Notes: generated from the sequence alone by a model not told the origin. DNA of 64,000 nucleotides from Oceanicoccus sp. KOV_DT_Chl (GCF_900120175.1 NZ_FQLF01000005.1:560501-624500); one strand, 5' to 3'. Shown: positions 17,487 through 26,341, numbered from the stretch's first letter. Numbers and translations: made by a program.

Positions 17487-18596
17487 TTAATAAACGTCCA
17501 CTTCAACCGGGAAGAAGTTTTTCAACGCACCTAGCAAGTAGCGATACCCTAAAGCTTGCGCTGGCGAACAGAAACCCGACGTGTCTGGACCGTTGTTAAT
17601 TAATTTATGCGCGGCGGCGGCTTGCAGCACACCGGTTTGTAAATAACCTGGGCCGGTACGAATAACACAGGTACGACTGCCTGCAGTACCTACACCCATC
17701 GCAAAATCAATCGCACGATGCTGCAACATATTTTCGCGCGGCGGCATACCCGGTTGCATTTGCTCACCGATAGCACTCAGCGCTGCAAGTTGTTCTGCTT
17801 CTGGTAGTTGCTTAATGTTGGCCTCGTAATGTTTTTGTAATTCAATAATCTGTTCAAACATCGGACGGTTAGTAAACGAGGTTAACTGCCGACAATTTTT
17901 CACGCGGCAATCATCCTTAAACCACACCGGCAAACTGCCACCACCCCATGGGTGTGCCAATTGCGTCATCATGCGGCCGGGGACATTAATTTCCCAACCA
18001 CGGGCTTTTTCCCAGGGCACAAACTGATCATTTTCCAGATAGAGATTATCAGTAATAAACATCCCGAAAATACTCTGGGTAGAACCGTAAGTAGGAACAC
18101 CGGAAGCCAATAGACCAGTATCCAAACTGTCGATACCATCCTCTTCCAGTACGATCTGGGCAGCAATTTCCTGTGTCGCATACATATAGGCCATGCTGGG
18201 TACTAGTACTAAACCGGCATCGGCAAACTGCTTGCCGTATTTCTTCTTCATATCAATCAGAAAACACTGCTCGCCAGTGGTATCAAGATAATGCACACCG
18301 GCCTTCAGGGCGGCTTGCACAGCGACTTCACCGTATTTTATAAACGGCCCAACAGTGTTACAGACCACCTGCGCGCCAGCAAAAAGCTCCGCCAAAGCAT
18401 CGACATCGTGACTAACTTCAGCTACTTCAAATTGCGCCGTTTCAATACCGGGAACATGCGTCATTGCCTCTTCAACTTTAGCTTTATCACGACCAGCAGC
18501 TATAAATGGTATTTCGTATTCACGTAAATATTCTGCAATTAAGCGCCCTGTATAGCCGCTAGCGCCATAAATTACGACCGGATTTTTAGTAGCCAT
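17487..18596 (-). CDS. Saccharopine dehydrogenase-like / trans-acting enoyl reductase
   Basis: 369 residues. It has an N-terminal Rossmann motif VVIYGASGYTGRLIAEYL, IAAGRDKAKVE, QVVCNTVGPFIKYGEVAVQA and YLDTTGEQCFL. The C-terminal half is conserved in related uncharacterised oxidoreductases (GSRTCVIRTGPGYLQTGVLQAA). It shares family but not close sequence with the gene at 14257. It lies 37 bases downstream of the acyl-CoA dehydrogenase and is probably co-transcribed. The substrate is unknown; a lipid or steroid-type enoyl or keto group is the reasonable class. Confidence 0.82.
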   Translation of the reverse strand: MATKNPVVIYGASGYTGRLIAEYLREYEIPFIAAGRDKAKVEEAMTHVPGIETAQFEVAEVSHDVDALAELFAGAQVVCNTVGPFIKYGEVAVQAALKAGVHYLDTTGEQCFLIDMKKKYGKQFADAGLVLVPSMAYMYATQEIAAQIVLEEDGIDSLDTGLLASGVPTYGSTQSIFGMFITDNLYLENDQFVPWEKARGWEINVPGRMMTQLAHPWGGGSLPVWFKDDCRVKNCRQLTSFTNRPMFEQIIELQKHYEANIKQLPEAEQLAALSAIGEQMQPGMPPRENMLQHRAIDFAMGVGTAGSRTCVIRTGPGYLQTGVLQAAAAHKLINNGPDTSGFCSPAQALGYRYLLGALKNFFPVEVDVY

Positions 18597-18633
18597 GCTG
18601 TTAACTCCTCAATCAATTAATTACTATTCTTAA

Positions 18634-19908
18634 TTACAATTTATTTGCCTTGTACCACTTGCTTAACCAGTCAGCACCTTTCAAACTTAAAATATTATTT
18701 TCACCGTCTTCAATTAACGCTGCCTGCGCATCACGCACAATTTTTTCTATCGGATACTCTTTAGTCAGTCCATTACCACCAAACAACAGCAAGGCTTCAC
18801 TTGCCACTTCATAAGCAGCTCTGGTGACAAAGGTTTTACTGGTAACAGACGCTAATAAATGTGGACCATGGCTACTATAGTTATAACTCGCCACTCGATG
18901 CGCCATTGCTCTTGCCGCCTCAACTTTTCGCCAAAGATCAAACAGACGCAAACGCACACTTTGATGATTGATTATTTCGGTGCCGCCTTGCTTGCGCTCA
19001 TGCACATAAGCCAATGCATGCTCAAAGGCAGCGCGGGCCACACCGGTAAAGGTAAACCCCATTTCCATGTTGCCAAACGTTATAGCACCATGAAAACTGC
19101 CCACCGCTTTATCGCCTTGAGCCAGTACATTTTTAATAGGCACTTTGACCTCATCAAAAAATACTTCACCTTGCGGCAAAGGACGCTGCCCAAGCTTATC
19201 CAGCGGTTTACCCTTGCTAACATCTGGGTCATTCAAATCAATTAATATCGCGATTTGATGCAATCCTCCCTCAGCGTTATAAATACCTTCACCATAATCA
19301 CAGGGAATATACGCCAGAGCTGTTTCCGCCAAAGGAGCACCGGTAACCCAAGCTGAAGATTGACCGTTAACAATCACTTCATCGCCTTGAATTTTTGCCT
19401 GCAAATTGGGTTTACTTTGCCGAGAGCCCGGATAGATTTCCTCACACTCCACATCCACAAGATCACTGCCACGGTCAGGCTGGGTCGCAATCCAGCAGCC
19501 CAGCCTTGATCCAAACTGCGCGATCAACTGCTCATCACCACTGGCCATTGCCGCAAAGGCAGGGAAAGAAGTCGCAAGCGCACACACGGCCAAACCGGAA
19601 TCACCCCAGCCCAGCTCTTCAAAAATCAACGGAATAATACGAGCCTTCTGTTCATAATCCATGGCCATCATGGTTTCCAGATCGAGAATGCCGGAGTCTT
19701 TAAGTTGTTGAAAATAGCTCCATAGTGGCGAGTCTGGCGCAATCACTTGCGCTGCTGTCATCGCATCCAACTGCTGCCCGATCGGACGCATTACGTCTTT
19801 GGCAAAACGATGGGCAACGTCCTGAATAGCACGCTCTTCTTCTGTTAAATCGGCCTCTAAGCCTCCTAACCCCAAGCTTGGCATTGGCATTTCATCAAAA
19901 GAAAACAT
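18634..19908 (-). CDS. Acyl-CoA dehydrogenase family protein
   Basis: About 424 residues. The ATG at 19908 is chosen because AGAGG lies 8 bases upstream; the longer frame to 20025 would run toward the regulator's repeat site and has no ribosome site. Landmarks are EEERAIQDVAHRFAKDVMRP, CWIATQPDRGSDLVD, GQSSAWVTGAPLAE, GNMEMGFTFTGVARAAFEHA and LLFGGNGLTKEYPIEKIVRD. The usual catalytic YEGT is replaced by IEDGENN, so the active-site base may be shifted, or the protein may work in a heteromer or on an unusual substrate. It is the first gene of the long minus-strand cluster and is divergent from the AraC regulator. Confidence 0.88.
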   Translation of the reverse strand: MFSFDEMPMPSLGLGGLEADLTEEERAIQDVAHRFAKDVMRPIGQQLDAMTAAQVIAPDSPLWSYFQQLKDSGILDLETMMAMDYEQKARIIPLIFEELGWGDSGLAVCALATSFPAFAAMASGDEQLIAQFGSRLGCWIATQPDRGSDLVDVECEEIYPGSRQSKPNLQAKIQGDEVIVNGQSSAWVTGAPLAETALAYIPCDYGEGIYNAEGGLHQIAILIDLNDPDVSKGKPLDKLGQRPLPQGEVFFDEVKVPIKNVLAQGDKAVGSFHGAITFGNMEMGFTFTGVARAAFEHALAYVHERKQGGTEIINHQSVRLRLFDLWRKVEAARAMAHRVASYNYSSHGPHLLASVTSKTFVTRAAYEVASEALLLFGGNGLTKEYPIEKIVRDAQAALIEDGENNILSLKGADWLSKWYKANKL

Positions 19909-20027
19909 AGCTGACCTCTCTACTCTAGGACTACCATTAATCAAACCGGTAATTGTTATTGTTTGAGCAACTAACTCTTTTTTAAGCAAAAATACCGATT
20001 GAAAAAGAGTACTGCCCTCCCCCATTT

Positions 20028-20071
20028 AAAACTCGTGTTTTGGTGACATCATGTTGACATTTGGTGACAAG
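20028..20071. promoter_or_regulatory. TGGTGACA direct repeat, 21-bp period (AraC site 3)
   Basis: AAAACTCG at 20028, then TGGTGACA at 20041 and 20062, with TTGACATT before the second copy and AAGC after it. This is nearly identical to the site at 12093-12138. It lies between the divergent acyl-CoA dehydrogenase and AraC genes, so it can control both. Confidence 0.75.
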
Positions 20072-20125
20072 CTAATAACACTTACACATCAGAGGGTTAT
20101 CACTTTTATACATGGAATATTTGAA

Positions 20126-21127
20126 ATGCATGATGTTCGCCTTGCTGTAATGGCAGGATTTCCAGAACTCGTTAACGAACTCCATAGTGACCTTGGTGCC
20201 ATACTCAAGGAGGTAGGCTTATCGCCAACTTTTTTTACTGAACACTCTGGTGATGATGTCATTAGTTATGAGCAGATTGAACAACTCCTGCAATCAGCGG
20301 CTACTCACAGCGGCTGCCCTCACATTGGCGCACTACTTGGGTCAAAACAGGATATTAATTTACTCGGGGTTATCGGTTATGTAATGCAGCAATCTGATGA
20401 CGTGGGATCAGCGCTTAATGAATTGTGTCAACATTTTTCCCTGCAAGTAGAAGAAGCCGCGACCGTGGAAGTAGTAGTTGAAGGTGATTTTGCTTTTTTA
20501 ATCTACACTACCAGAGGAGAAATTAAGTGTGCGCGACAAACCAACGAACTGGCTTTATCTGAAGGAATGATAATCCTTAAGGCTGTTTGTGGAGCTGGCT
20601 GGAAGCCTCATTCTGTAAACTTCACTCATAAGGCTCCGGATAACATTCAAATTTATCCGAAAATTTTTAAAGTGCCGGTGTACTTTAATCAGGAAAAAAC
20701 CCAAATAGTTTTTCCCAAAAACTATCTAAAGCAACCCATTTATCAAGCAGACCCCGTACTCAAGAAAATATTGCAAACTCATATTGGTCAACTAAAACAT
20801 CATTTGGATACTGACTTATGCTCACAAGTCGAAACCATCATCCGCCGCACTCTTCCTACAGGCAACTGCACCATTGATAATGTCGCCAGCATCATGGCTG
20901 TACACCGCCGGACACTTCATCGCATGCTCAAAGAACAGAACTCTTCATTTACAGATTTACTGGAAAAAGTGCGGAAAAGCATTGCTTCGGAGCGGCTGGA
21001 AAACTCGGATATTTCTATTATTCAACTGTCAGATTATTTAGGTTACGCTGATAACACCGCCTTTACTCGCGCCTTTAAACGCTGGTATGGCGTCACTCCC
21101 ATGCAATGGAAAAAAAGTCAGTCGTAG
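20126..21127 (+). CDS. AraC-family transcriptional regulator (OruR/ArgR type)
   Basis: 333 residues from the preferred ATG, which has GGAA upstream. An upstream in-frame ATG at 20051 falls inside the TGGTGACA repeat and is unlikely to be the start. The N-terminal two-thirds match the arabinose-binding-like domain of OruR-type regulators (GFPELVNELHSDLGAILKEVG, ALLGSKQDINLLGVIGYVMQ). The C-terminus is a double HTH: TIDNVASIMAVHRRTLHRML and ISIIQLSDYLGYADNTAFTRAF with GVTPMQWKK. It probably autoregulates and controls the divergent catabolic cluster (inference from shared sites). Confidence 0.92.
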   Translation: MHDVRLAVMAGFPELVNELHSDLGAILKEVGLSPTFFTEHSGDDVISYEQIEQLLQSAATHSGCPHIGALLGSKQDINLLGVIGYVMQQSDDVGSALNELCQHFSLQVEEAATVEVVVEGDFAFLIYTTRGEIKCARQTNELALSEGMIILKAVCGAGWKPHSVNFTHKAPDNIQIYPKIFKVPVYFNQEKTQIVFPKNYLKQPIYQADPVLKKILQTHIGQLKHHLDTDLCSQVETIIRRTLPTGNCTIDNVASIMAVHRRTLHRMLKEQNSSFTDLLEKVRKSIASERLENSDISIIQLSDYLGYADNTAFTRAFKRWYGVTPMQWKKSQS

Positions 21128-21158
21128 TAAAATTTACTACAACCATTTAAATTCAGTA

Positions 21159-21974
21159 CTATCGAGACGCCAATAAACCCAAAGTGTCACTAGCACTCTT
21201 CAGCATGATTTTCATAATGGGCAATAATTGCTGCGTATTCAATTGAGCATGCTGTTTATCTCGCACCAGTAAATTACAATTGCGCGCATTGAATACCAAT
21301 TGATTACCCATGGCAATAATATCGCCACCTTGTTTTGCCTCTAGTAGTAATTGATATTCTTTAGCAGCATGATTACCGCCAAGCCTGCTAAAGTATTTAC
21401 TGCCAGTAGGTAAATAGAACATAGCGCTGTTACTCAGACTAAGCTCTTCACAACTATTAATGACTGAGTTCGCCAATTGGTCAGTATCTCTACTAGCAAC
21501 AATATTTTTTAGATTGGCTGTGAGTACTTCCCAACTCCATTGCTGGCTAATGTTTAAGCGTGCGTTTTGAGAGAGCTTACCGTTTTCTAACTGTCTTTTA
21601 GTCTGGCATGTTTTCTGGTGAAGATAGCCTTCTAAACGAAGCAGTAATTGATCAATATCATCATACTTATTAATGTACGCATCCCCTCCCGCCTCATAAC
21701 CCAAATATTCAGCTTTTAAGCTGATTTTATTGCCGAAGAAGATAATAGGCGAGCTGTGATACTCAGGTGCCTGCCGAATCATTCGGCACACTTCATCGCT
21801 TTGCATACAGGGCAAATTCGTTTCAATAAGAAACATATCAGCATTAACACGGCCCAGTAATAACCGTAACTCGTGTCCGGTAGAACAGAGTATCGGGTTA
21901 TAAACTTCCGCAAAGCGTTGGTATAAAGCTGGGCCGACGGAATAACCGTCAACGATTACCAAGTTTTTTTTCAT
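21159..21974 (-). CDS. Degenerate response-regulator receiver protein
   Basis: 271 residues. Residues 1-120 have the receiver fold (LVIVDGYSVGPALYQRF, ADMFLIETNLPCMQSDEV, PIIFFGNKISLKAEYLGYEAGGDAYINKYDD). The acidic pocket has one Asp only (VDG), and the phospho-acceptor position aligned with Asp57 of CheY is Glu (ETNLP). This suggests a phosphorylation-independent or constitutively active-like receiver. The C-terminal half lacks an HTH or enzyme motif and may be GAF-like. It lies beside a sigma54 activator that also has an abnormal receiver, so it may act in the same circuit. No histidine kinase is seen nearby. Confidence 0.72.
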   Translation of the reverse strand: MKKNLVIVDGYSVGPALYQRFAEVYNPILCSTGHELRLLLGRVNADMFLIETNLPCMQSDEVCRMIRQAPEYHSSPIIFFGNKISLKAEYLGYEAGGDAYINKYDDIDQLLLRLEGYLHQKTCQTKRQLENGKLSQNARLNISQQWSWEVLTANLKNIVASRDTDQLANSVINSCEELSLSNSAMFYLPTGSKYFSRLGGNHAAKEYQLLLEAKQGGDIIAMGNQLVFNARNCNLLVRDKQHAQLNTQQLLPIMKIMLKSASDTLGLLASR

Positions 21975-22321
21975 TACAGCGCGCCTTTTATTAGAAAAAT
22001 ACGCCGCTAAAAAACCTAGATAAATAAAGTAGTCAGGTTCAACTTAGCATAGAAATAAACTAGCCCAGCTAAACATTTTGAATTTATTTGATTGGATAAT
22101 GAAACTGTGAACTGCGTCAACTTTTTCATAGACTGCCAAGATCAGGAATGAATTGCCGCTTTATCATCGATAATCTAAATTGCGCTAAGCTAGAGACTTT
22201 TTTATGCGTCATTCCCGATCATAGTCGGGGATGACTTTAACTTATCAGGGGTGTTGCAGATTTATCCCGGAGATTAGTGCGATCAAGTCGGGAATGACTT
22301 CGACCTAATCTGTAATATCAT
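21975..22321. other. Intergenic with REP-like dyads
   Basis: No gene seen. It holds two GTCATTCCCGA-type dyads, 22208-22235 (GTCATTCCCGA, 6 bases, TCGGGGATGAC) and 22256-22305. They belong to a repeat family also seen near 37190, 46640, 46750, 51930 and 58830. They may act as bidirectional stem-loops after the sigma54 activator gene. Confidence 0.65.
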
Positions 22322-23791
22322 TCAAGCCTGAGCGGTTTCCCTTCTCTGCTCTCTATTCCTGGTTTTTAGCTTTCTATATAGAGTGGAAGCACTCACTTGT
22401 AGATGCATAGCTGCTTCTACTACATTACCGTTGCATTCATTGATAGCGACTTCAATGGCATGGTTGATTAAATCATCCAGAGGTACAATCTGATTATAGT
22501 TAACCAAAGCTGCCGGCATACCACGGTACTTTTCAGCCTGCTGCTTCAACTCGGCGACCTCAGTTGATTGTGGTGGCACGCTATCACCGGCTTTGCGACG
22601 ACGCTCACCTTTCTCACGAATGATTGATAGCGGCAGCATTGATGGTATAACCGTTTCTCCATCATGCAGCACCACAATACTGCGCATGACATTTTGTAAT
22701 TCCCTGACATTACCCGGCCAGGAGTAAGAGCGCAGCAAGGTTTCGGTCTCTTCAGAAATAGCCTTAAACCGCTTACCCTCTTCCTGAGCAAATTTCTCCA
22801 GAAAGTTTTGGGCAAACACCGGGATATCGTCGCCACGATTACGTAATGGCGGCAGGTGAATCTGGATAACATTCAAACGATAAAACAAATCTTCTCTAAA
22901 CAAACCCTCGGCAATTTGTTGATAGGGGTCGCGATTCGTCGCACAGATAAAACGGGTATTAACCTGCTGTAGCTCGCCACTACCGACACGGTTAAAGGTG
23001 CCCGTTTGCAAAAATCGTAGCAGTTTGGTTTGCAAATCGAGATCCATTTCGCCGATCTCATCCAAAAACATAGTGCCCTTATCAGCCAAACCAGCGACCC
23101 CCAAGCGATCCGCATGGGCTCCGGTAAACGCACCTTTGACGTGGCCGAACACCTCACTTTCTGCCAGATCTTTAGGAATCGCCGCACAATTCAAAGGCAC
23201 TATTTGATTATCACAGCGTTTACTAAGCTGATGAATCAGTTGGGCGCACACTTCTTTACCGGTACCGTTTTCACCAGTAATAAAAACACTGGCATCACTT
23301 TTGGCGGCACTGATAATCAGCTTGGAGACTTCCAGCATGGACTTGCCCGCGCCAATAAAACCGAGGGCAGACTCATCGTAAATAGGATGATCCAGTTTAT
23401 CGCTTTGGTTTTCAGCCTCTAAGCGCTGAATACTTTGTTCAATACTGATACTTAATCTTTCTGGCGAAGCCGGAAACTTCAAAAAATCAGTGGCTCCGGC
23501 CCTGACTGCGGAGGCAGCGACTTCAGAATTGGGATCGGTTGAAACAGCAATGACGGCGATTGGCAACTGGTGCTTACGAATCCAATTGATAATCGCCAAC
23601 TCAGCCATCTGCTCAGGCTCAATGGAAACAATGACTAATTGCGGATTAATATTCGCCAACCGCTCAATCGCATCATCGACATTGTGAGTGGTATGAATGA
23701 CATGGTTTTCAGCATTGATTAAATCCATCAATTGGCTGAGCACAGCATAACTATCGTCTACTAAAAGGATCGTATTGGTTTTACTTGGCAT
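22322..23791 (-). CDS. Sigma54-dependent activator (NtrC-type), receiver lacks Asp
   Basis: 489 residues with three domains. The receiver (1-120) keeps VDD and the Lys in FLKFP, but has Ser where the phospho-acceptor Asp should be (QLVIVSIEPEQ). The AAA+ domain (about 145-375) has Walker A GENGTGKE, the sigma54 contact loop GAFTGA, Walker B GTMFLDEIGEMD and arginine-finger region LFREDLFYRLNVI. A Fis-type HTH ends the protein (NGNVVEAAMHLQVSASTLYRKLK). It is divergent from a sigma54 promoter at 24212 that precedes the DUF4402/chaperone/usher genes, and so probably activates them. Activity is likely controlled by something other than phosphorylation. Confidence 0.9.
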   Translation of the reverse strand: MPSKTNTILLVDDSYAVLSQLMDLINAENHVIHTTHNVDDAIERLANINPQLVIVSIEPEQMAELAIINWIRKHQLPIAVIAVSTDPNSEVAASAVRAGATDFLKFPASPERLSISIEQSIQRLEAENQSDKLDHPIYDESALGFIGAGKSMLEVSKLIISAAKSDASVFITGENGTGKEVCAQLIHQLSKRCDNQIVPLNCAAIPKDLAESEVFGHVKGAFTGAHADRLGVAGLADKGTMFLDEIGEMDLDLQTKLLRFLQTGTFNRVGSGELQQVNTRFICATNRDPYQQIAEGLFREDLFYRLNVIQIHLPPLRNRGDDIPVFAQNFLEKFAQEEGKRFKAISEETETLLRSYSWPGNVRELQNVMRSIVVLHDGETVIPSMLPLSIIREKGERRRKAGDSVPPQSTEVAELKQQAEKYRGMPAALVNYNQIVPLDDLINHAIEVAINECNGNVVEAAMHLQVSASTLYRKLKTRNREQRRETAQA

Positions 23792-23889
23792 TACTGGTCA
23801 CTTATCAAAGGAAGTTAATTATTATTTTATTGGCGATAGTTTCAGCTATCCCCTCAGTCTTCCATAGACTCTAATGCTTGTTAGTTTCA

Positions 23890-23904
23890 CTTCTTATAAA
23901 GAAG
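23890..23904. promoter_or_regulatory. Palindrome CTTCTT-ATA-AAGAAG, candidate enhancer site
   Basis: A perfect 6+6 inverted repeat about 100 bases upstream of the sigma54 activator gene and about 320 bases upstream of the sigma54 promoter. It has the position expected for an upstream activator-binding site serving both directions. There is no direct evidence for binding. Confidence 0.35.
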
Positions 23905-24211
23905 CTGGTCCTGCCTAACGATGATTCCTTAATTGAAGCAATCCACTGTATTTTTTGGCAATGTGCGAAAAAACTCCTTAATAATTAGTATATTGCGAAT
24001 CATTTTGCAAATTATCAGCAATATATATTTATACAACCTATCTTCTTAACTCCTCATTTCTTTGAACCGGCTCACACTACTGACATGCTTTACAGTCGGC
24101 AATATTTTTGGCACACCAATAAAAAAACCTTATAAATCATCACTATAGGTATAAACCCTTATATCTCCTGACCCATTTTGACACCGCTGGCACGGGGCGG
24201 CAGAGCAAAGC

Positions 24212-24227
24212 TGGCACGCCGACTGCA
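24212..24227 (+). promoter_or_regulatory. Sigma54 (-24/-12) promoter
   Basis: TGGCACG, four bases, CTGCA matches the consensus TGGCACG-N4-TTGCA with a single change, T to C. It points toward the DUF4402 gene, whose ATG is about 215 bases downstream. A second TGGCACG at 24188 lacks a -12 element. The divergent gene encodes a sigma54 activator, which supports the call. Confidence 0.8.
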
Positions 24228-24442
24228 ATACCCTCCTCGTTATCAAAAAACACTCGCAGCTGGCAACGACAATACGAACACCACTGAGAGACAGGGAGCA
24301 AATTGATAAGGGAGAAAGATACTGGTTGTTGGGAGAGCTAAAACAGTATTTTAAAAAAATAGCCGGGAGCTTTGCTGAGCGACTCGATTTAACAATTAAA
24401 CACGCAGTGAAAACTGCAACACAATTTTCAGGAATTACGATT

Positions 24443-24910
24443 ATGAACATGAATAAAATTATTTTACCTATCGCCGCTGCGTCACTTATCTCTTTAAGCA
24501 CTGTAGCGACCGCTGCCGACTTTTCTGCCAATGCAAATGTAGAAATTGTTACCGCTGTGTCAATCTCAGAAGACACGCAAATTGATTTTGGTATCCTCAC
24601 TAACGAAGACGGCACTTGTACTATGGCCTCTGGCGGTGCTTTAACCGGCTCCAATGGCCAAAGCTGTACTGGTACAGAAACACCAGCCGCTTTTACTGTA
24701 GACGGTACTGACGGTAAAGTTGTTGACCTGAGCGTAACTGCTGGATCAGCGGTTGATGGTGTTACTTACACCCCTGTTATCGACGGTGCCAGCACTGCAA
24801 CGTTGACGGGTGGTTCAGCTACAGTTGCTGTTATCGGTAACCTGGTACTAGCAAGTGCAACTGATGGCGACAAGGACATTGCCTACACCTTTACTGCCAA
24901 CTACCAATAA
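24443..24910 (+). CDS. DUF4402 pilin-like secreted protein (first copy)
   Basis: 155 residues from the ATG preceded by AGGA. The signal peptide is KIILPIAAASLISLSTVATA-AD. The mature domain is DUF4402-like: IDFGILTNEDGTCTMASG, two Cys about 20 residues apart (GTC...GQSC) likely to form a disulfide, and a terminal strand IAYTFTANYQ, consistent with an Ig-like donor-strand fold. DUF4402 proteins occur with PapD-like chaperones and ushers. The strong terminator after it suggests that this first copy is made in excess, as for a major subunit (inference). Confidence 0.85.
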   Translation: MNMNKIILPIAAASLISLSTVATAADFSANANVEIVTAVSISEDTQIDFGILTNEDGTCTMASGGALTGSNGQSCTGTETPAAFTVDGTDGKVVDLSVTAGSAVDGVTYTPVIDGASTATLTGGSATVAVIGNLVLASATDGDKDIAYTFTANYQ

Positions 24911-24957
24911 GAGTTACCGCTAAAAATAGATAACAAAAGTAGTCGTTTGTTATTAGA

Positions 24958-25000
24958 GGTAAGCACTAAAGCAGCTATTGCTTGGGTGCTTGCCTTTTTT
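24958..25000 (+). terminator. Terminator or attenuator after first DUF4402 gene
   Basis: Stem GGTAAGCAC / GTGCTTGCC with an inner AAGCA/TGCTT pairing and a following T6. Partial read-through would give less expression of the distal subunits, chaperone and usher than of the first subunit. Confidence 0.8.
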
Positions 25001-25168
25001 ATTATGGTTAATACATCTTCAACAATACCGCTCCCCCACTCCATCTTCACTTAATGTTTTATCTCACACAGCACTGTGTGCATTATGCTATCTTCAATTC
25101 TCAATAAATGTTGGCCATTTAGCCGCCCTGGCCAGTTAACAGCATAACTACCAAGATACTTTAACGTC

Positions 25169-25618
25169 ATGAATTTTATAAACTCGACACGCCAGCAGCT
25201 TAATATTCTGCTGATGATTGCGCTGATGATACTGTCCCCGCTATTGTCGGCACAGAATAAAGCCGTCTCGATTAGTGCTAACGATGAGTTAAATTTTGGG
25301 ATGATTTCCAACGAAAACGGCACTTGCCGGATGAATGATCAAGGTATATTAAGTGGTTTAAATGGCCAGACTTGCATGGGTACTGGCACTAGCGCCAGCT
25401 TTCAACTATCGGGCACCAAATACTATTCCATTTTTATTCTAGTCGCAGGCGGCTCCAGTAACGGCGTCAGCCTAACACCTGTCATTGTTGGCGCCAGTAG
25501 CCGCGTATTGGATAACAAAGGCAAGAGTACTTTGAATATTGTCGGCGACCTGGTTCTTAATAATGTATCAGAAGGTAGTCTTAGCTTGTCTTATAGCGTT
25601 TCGGTTAACTATGAATGA
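25169..25618 (+). CDS. DUF4402 pilin-like secreted protein (second copy)
   Basis: 149 residues with a signal peptide (ILLMIALMILSPLLSA-QN). The domain repeats the first copy's pattern: LNFGMISNENGTCRMNDQG, GLNGQTCMGT and a terminal YSVSVNYE. The paired Cys are kept. It is more diverged and less acidic than the first copy, and could be a minor or adaptor subunit. The ribosome site is weak. It lies after the terminator-like hairpin and may depend on read-through or its own promoter. Confidence 0.8.
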   Translation: MNFINSTRQQLNILLMIALMILSPLLSAQNKAVSISANDELNFGMISNENGTCRMNDQGILSGLNGQTCMGTGTSASFQLSGTKYYSIFILVAGGSSNGVSLTPVIVGASSRVLDNKGKSTLNIVGDLVLNNVSEGSLSLSYSVSVNYE

Positions 25619-25735
25619 ACAATAAGCTGTCGCAAGATTCCATGTCTGACACAAAACGCCAATAGTTAGTTCTACCTAGCCCACTAGGGCTTACACTTAT
25701 TGACCGGACAGTCGGTAAAACTTACCCTCTGGCGC

Positions 25736-26185
25736 ATGAAATCAGTTCTCCTGCCTTTACTGCTGCTGTTAAGCACTGTCGCTCAAGCCATTGAGCTTGC
25801 AGCGACTGCCAGAGTATCGATCTATGATGCTTTAGCAGTAGCAGAAATTACTGCCCTGGATTTTGGCAGCCTCAGTAATTTGAATGGCACCTGTACCATG
25901 GACACTGCCGGCAAGCTCTCTGCTTCTGCCGGTCAAAATTGTACCGGCAATAGCACCCCCGGTATTTTCAGAATTAGTGGCGTTGCCGGGCAAGAAGTCA
26001 TCGTCAGTGTTAACTCGACGCAGGCAGTAGACGGTATCGCCTTTACGCCGGTAATTGCTGGCAGTCACACTAAAACACTGACCAGCGGCACAGCCGATAT
26101 CAAAATCACTGGCAGCTTGTCTCTCACTGAAGCCACGGTTGGCGACAAAAATATTCCCTATACCCTGACTACCCACTATCAATAA
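25736..26185 (+). CDS. DUF4402 pilin-like secreted protein (third copy)
   Basis: 149 residues from the ATG at the signal peptide (KSVLLPLLLLLSTVAQA-IE); the TTG 36 bases upstream would place 12 extra residues before it. The domain has LDFGSLSNLNGTCTMDTAG, SAGQNCTGN and a terminal IPYTLTTHYQ. Both conserved Cys are present. It is closer to the first copy than to the second. It is followed by the chaperone gene after about 155 bases. Confidence 0.82.
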   Translation: MKSVLLPLLLLLSTVAQAIELAATARVSIYDALAVAEITALDFGSLSNLNGTCTMDTAGKLSASAGQNCTGNSTPGIFRISGVAGQEVIVSVNSTQAVDGIAFTPVIAGSHTKTLTSGTADIKITGSLSLTEATVGDKNIPYTLTTHYQ

Positions 26186-26341
26186 ACCGGTTGACGGTTT
26201 TCTCTCCATCCACCATACCTAAATATGAATTAGCAACTATACTGGTGGCAGTTTGTTTTCCGCTGTCCGTAAATCTGTTAATAGCAATACAGAAGTTTGT
26301 AAAACAATAATAATAGTTAGCGTTATCGAGGTAGATATTCC

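Noticed and set aside
20051-20125. Upstream ATG start for the AraC gene
   Set aside because: The ATG lies inside the direct-repeat operator; the ATG at 20126 has a ribosome site and begins at the conserved domain.
24130-24654. Minus-strand 174-codon frame over the sigma54 promoter
   Set aside because: It overlaps the promoter and the DUF4402 signal peptide and has no family features.
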